NCBI GenBank assembly: GCA_937960625.1 | Contig: CALGPD010000149.1 | Coordinates: 1-8,240 of the forward strand | Source of the DNA: an uncultured Spirochaetia bacterium | Lineage (GTDB): Bacteria; Spirochaetota; CALGPD01 | Direction of reading: 5' to 3' | DNA: 8,240 nucleotides | Shown: in pieces, positions 5,700 to 8,240 of the stretch | Layout: every line of letters begins with the position of its first letter | Numbering within the stretch: the first letter of the stretch is position 1 | Notes under the pieces: model-generated | Seen by the model: only the letters and a program-made list of their open reading frames with translations | Told to the model about the DNA's origin: nothing | Databases searched by the model: none | Translations under genes and position numbers: made by a program

Positions 5700-8093
5700 A
5701 TGCCGGATAAAGATTTCAAAAAATTTGTAAAAAATATTGAACATGACTTAAAACTAAAAAATGCTTTATTACAAACCATAATAAATTCAGCCGAACTAAA
5801 AAATATTATCAGTTCATCCATTAAATACGTTAAATCTTATATTCAATTTGAATATATGTCTATGTATTTTGTTGACAAAAATAAAAATACTTTGAAAAAT
5901 TACTATTCATTTAACGTTATAAAAGGAAGAAAATGTAAACCAACAATTCCTGATGAAATAACTATACAGGATAAAGATAATTTTTTAGTAAAATGTTTGA
6001 AAACGGGCAAAATAGTAGTATTGGATAAAATTAATTCAGAAAAAATTTCAGATACAAGATTATTAAATTTTGTTTCGGAATATAATTTAAAAAACCTTTT
6101 CTTACTGCCGTTATCTAATAAAAAATCAGTTTACTGTTTAATATTATTTTATAATTTAGATTCCGGTTTTGAGTTTGAAGAAAACTTAATACTTAACATA
6201 ATTGAATTTTACAATAATATTAATCAATCGATTTATAATGCATACAATCTAAAAAATCTTGAAAAACAAACTAACAAACTTAACATCTTATTAAAGCATG
6301 TAAATAGTTTAAGCCTTGTTTCAGCCAAAATAAATTCTTCTTTTGACACCGGAGAAATACTCGATGAAATTATTACCGCATTAGTTGAATTATTTAATTT
6401 TGAAACAATCAGTATTTTTTTGAAAGACACAAACAAGCAGGTTTTAGAGTGCACAAAATTCTTTTCCAAAAGTTTAAGTAAAAAAACCGTATCTTCTCTA
6501 CAAGGGAGGGTAATTAATTTAACAAATAATAAAAGCCTGATTGTTAAAGCATTTACAGAAAACAGGTGGCTTTATGAAAAAATCATAGATACAGAAACTC
6601 AAGGCTGTTTACTTATTTCTCCTCTGATAGCGAGAAATAAAACAATCGGTGTTATAACCATGAGCAGCCCGGAAAATTTAAACCTTGAAGAACTTGAAAT
6701 TAAAATGGTTCTAAATTTCGCTTATCAGGTTGCAAACGCTATTAACAATTCCTTACTTTACAAAGATTTAAATTTGCGGGAAGAAAATCTTAAAAAAGCT
6801 CTGGATGAACTTGCTAAACACGATGAAATGTCTAAACATATAAACAGTTCGCTGGATATAGATGAAATTTTTAATATAACTGTTTCAGAATTACAAAAGT
6901 TATACCGGTTTGGAAGTTTTTCTTTATTACTCGTTGACCAAACCCGGAAACAATATACAATTAAAAAGATATATTCAGAAAATACAGAAATAAACAACTT
7001 ATTGGACAAAATTGGTTATAATTTTGAAATTTCCTCTAATAATGCGGATTTGGTTTCAAAATGTATTCTGGAAAATAAAACTTTTTTCATAAACGATGTG
7101 GATTTAGACAAGGAAAGCAACGTATTAAATAAATCAGCGGCTATAACGCTTAAAATGAAAAGCCTGTTAATTCTTCCTTTATCTCTGCCGGATAAAGTAA
7201 TAGGGGCCATCAATATAATAAATCATAAATCCTGCCTTAATTTTGATGAAAATGATATTAAAACCATTAAAAGGTTTACAGCCCACATTGTTTATGCATT
7301 ACACAATTCTAATCTGTACCGTCAGATTTCGGAAAAAAATATTCTGCTTGAAGAAAAAGATAAGATTATCAGCTTGGATTTGGAAATGGCAAAAAAAATT
7401 CAATCCCGTGTTTTAACTTCAGACATACCTGAGATTGATTCATTTAACGTTGTAATTGAATATACTCCCATGCAGAAAGTCGGCGGTGATTTATACGATA
7501 TTCGTAAGCTTTCACCAAATCACGTTAGAATACTCGTTGCTGATATGACAGGACACGGTATTCAGGCCTCATTAACCACCATGCTGTTAAAAGCCGAATA
7601 TGAAAAAATTAACAACAGTTTTTTAGACCCTTATGAGGTATTGCAGCTGCTTAACCATGAATATATCAGACATTATCATAATCTTAATATATTTTTCACT
7701 GCTTTTGTTATAGATATCTATCCTGACAAAAATAAAATTATTTTTTGCTCAGGCGGGCATCCTGAACAAATATATATTCCTAAATCAGGAAAATTTCAAA
7801 CACTCATTACCGGAGGCAGACTGTTAGGCGCTAAAGACGATGCAGTTTATATTCAAAAAGAATTAACCTATGAGCCGGGAGATAAGTTGATTTTGTTTAC
7901 GGACGGCATTTTTGAGCAATTCAATGAACAAAAAGAATTATTCGGAGAAGAACGCGTTTATTCGTATTTCGATACAATGCGCGGCAATTCTTTGGACCAA
8001 ATTCATTCCGGCTTCTTGGAAAAGCTTTATAATTTCACTGGTAACAATGATATAAACGATGACATAACGTTAATTTCTATTGAATTTAAATAA
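5700..8093 (+). CDS. Triple-GAF sensor with SpoIIE/RsbU-type PP2C serine phosphatase
   Basis: 797 aa from the ATG at 5700; a TTG at 5688 would add four residues and cannot be excluded. Three GAF-like domains sit at about 20-186, 205-355 and 380-537; the last two open with the same INSS(F/L)D..EI motif (211-216, 381-386). A helical linker, DLEMAKKIQ (560-568), precedes the phosphatase domain, as in RsbU. The metal-binding acidic residues are all present: D597 and D600 in VGGDLYD, D615 in DMTGHG, D735 in LFTDG, D787/D788 near the C-terminus. SGGHP (684-688) is also typical. There is no TM segment, so it should be cytosolic. RsbU-type enzymes dephosphorylate a STAS anti-anti-sigma factor to release a sigma factor; no STAS or kinase partner is in view. 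The GAF ligands are unknown. Confidence 0.9.
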   Translation: MPDKDFKKFVKNIEHDLKLKNALLQTIINSAELKNIISSSIKYVKSYIQFEYMSMYFVDKNKNTLKNYYSFNVIKGRKCKPTIPDEITIQDKDNFLVKCLKTGKIVVLDKINSEKISDTRLLNFVSEYNLKNLFLLPLSNKKSVYCLILFYNLDSGFEFEENLILNIIEFYNNINQSIYNAYNLKNLEKQTNKLNILLKHVNSLSLVSAKINSSFDTGEILDEIITALVELFNFETISIFLKDTNKQVLECTKFFSKSLSKKTVSSLQGRVINLTNNKSLIVKAFTENRWLYEKIIDTETQGCLLISPLIARNKTIGVITMSSPENLNLEELEIKMVLNFAYQVANAINNSLLYKDLNLREENLKKALDELAKHDEMSKHINSSLDIDEIFNITVSELQKLYRFGSFSLLLVDQTRKQYTIKKIYSENTEINNLLDKIGYNFEISSNNADLVSKCILENKTFFINDVDLDKESNVLNKSAAITLKMKSLLILPLSLPDKVIGAINIINHKSCLNFDENDIKTIKRFTAHIVYALHNSNLYRQISEKNILLEEKDKIISLDLEMAKKIQSRVLTSDIPEIDSFNVVIEYTPMQKVGGDLYDIRKLSPNHVRILVADMTGHGIQASLTTMLLKAEYEKINNSFLDPYEVLQLLNHEYIRHYHNLNIFFTAFVIDIYPDKNKIIFCSGGHPEQIYIPKSGKFQTLITGGRLLGAKDDAVYIQKELTYEPGDKLILFTDGIFEQFNEQKELFGEERVYSYFDTMRGNSLDQIHSGFLEKLYNFTGNNDINDDITLISIEFK

Positions 8094-8238
8094 TACACGG
8101 GAAAGAAAGAAAAAACCGCCCACGGATAAAGAGGGATTCAAAAAGCATGGATTAAAGAAAGCGGTTGACTTGAAAGCGGGAATGTTTAAGGATATTCGTT
8201 GGCTTTTAAATCCCCCGGCTTATTCATTTTTACGTTGA
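8092..8238 (+). other. Open, coding-like frame at the right edge without a good start
   Basis: From just after the phosphatase stop one frame is open for 48 codons to a TGA at 8236-8238. It is Lys-rich, then reads KAVDLKAGMFKDIRWLLNPP near its end, with codon use like real genes here. The only in-frame starts are a TTG at 8170 and an ATG at 8182, neither with a proper ribosome site. It could be a gene remnant or chance. No family recognised. Confidence 0.2.
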
Positions 8239-8239
8239 T
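8186..8239 (-). CDS. Possible C-terminal end of a leftward gene entering from the right edge
   Basis: On the minus strand the frame entering at 8239 reads INVKMNKPGDLKANEYP and stops at TAA (8188-8186). Beyond it, on the same strand, AACCGC and GCGGTT (complements of 8161-8166 and 8114-8119) flank a 41-base interval and are followed by a TTTTTT run, which could be a loose terminator. The fragment is too short to identify and competes with the opposite-strand frame here. Confidence 0.22.
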   Translation of the reverse strand: MNVKMNKPGDLKANEYP

Positions 8240-8240
8240 T

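Noticed and set aside
6233..7213. Three minus-strand open frames inside the GAF/PP2C gene
   Set aside because: Antisense shadows of a well-supported gene, with no ribosome sites.
1..8240. tRNA, rRNA, CRISPR arrays, IS elements, riboswitches
   Set aside because: I looked for cloverleaf and T-loop signatures, regularly spaced repeats, transposase motifs and long structured leaders, and saw none. The regular repeats here are coding pentapeptide units.

Overview
The window comes from an AT-rich bacterium with an outer membrane. Two genes encode exported proteins that end in small outer-membrane beta-barrel-like domains, and a lipoprotein signal peptide is read at the left edge. Shine-Dalgarno sites and sigma70-like promoters look bacterial. 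I cannot place the lineage: the mix of a GAF/PP2C regulator, small OM barrels and a TolB-like domain would suit spirochaetes or several uncultured diderm phyla, but that is a guess.

The left half is read leftwards. From the divergent intergenic region at 3327-3480 come a PD-(D/E)XK nuclease of a phage-associated type, a 493-aa exported pentapeptide-repeat/barrel protein, its 322-aa paralogue (4-base ATGA overlap), a decayed signal-peptide gene, and the first codons of a lipoprotein running off the left edge. A good promoter overlapping the nuclease stop codon probably gives the pentapeptide genes their own transcript.

The right half is read rightwards. It holds a SAM-dependent O-methyltransferase-like protein with an N-terminal export or anchor segment, an intergenic region with back-to-back hairpins, a standalone FabF (3-oxoacyl-ACP synthase II) closed by a strong intrinsic terminator, and a soluble regulator with three GAF-like domains and a SpoIIE/RsbU-type PP2C phosphatase behind its own promoter. 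The last 147 bases hold no gene I can name.

The most unusual content is the tandem pair of secreted beta-helix plus barrel proteins. Pentapeptide proteins with known function (Qnr, MfpA) are cytosolic, whereas these appear to fix a right-handed beta-helix to the outer membrane, and one adds an N-terminal TolB/FlgO-like domain. The FabF and phosphatase genes are ordinary chromosomal genes with no evident link to that pair.
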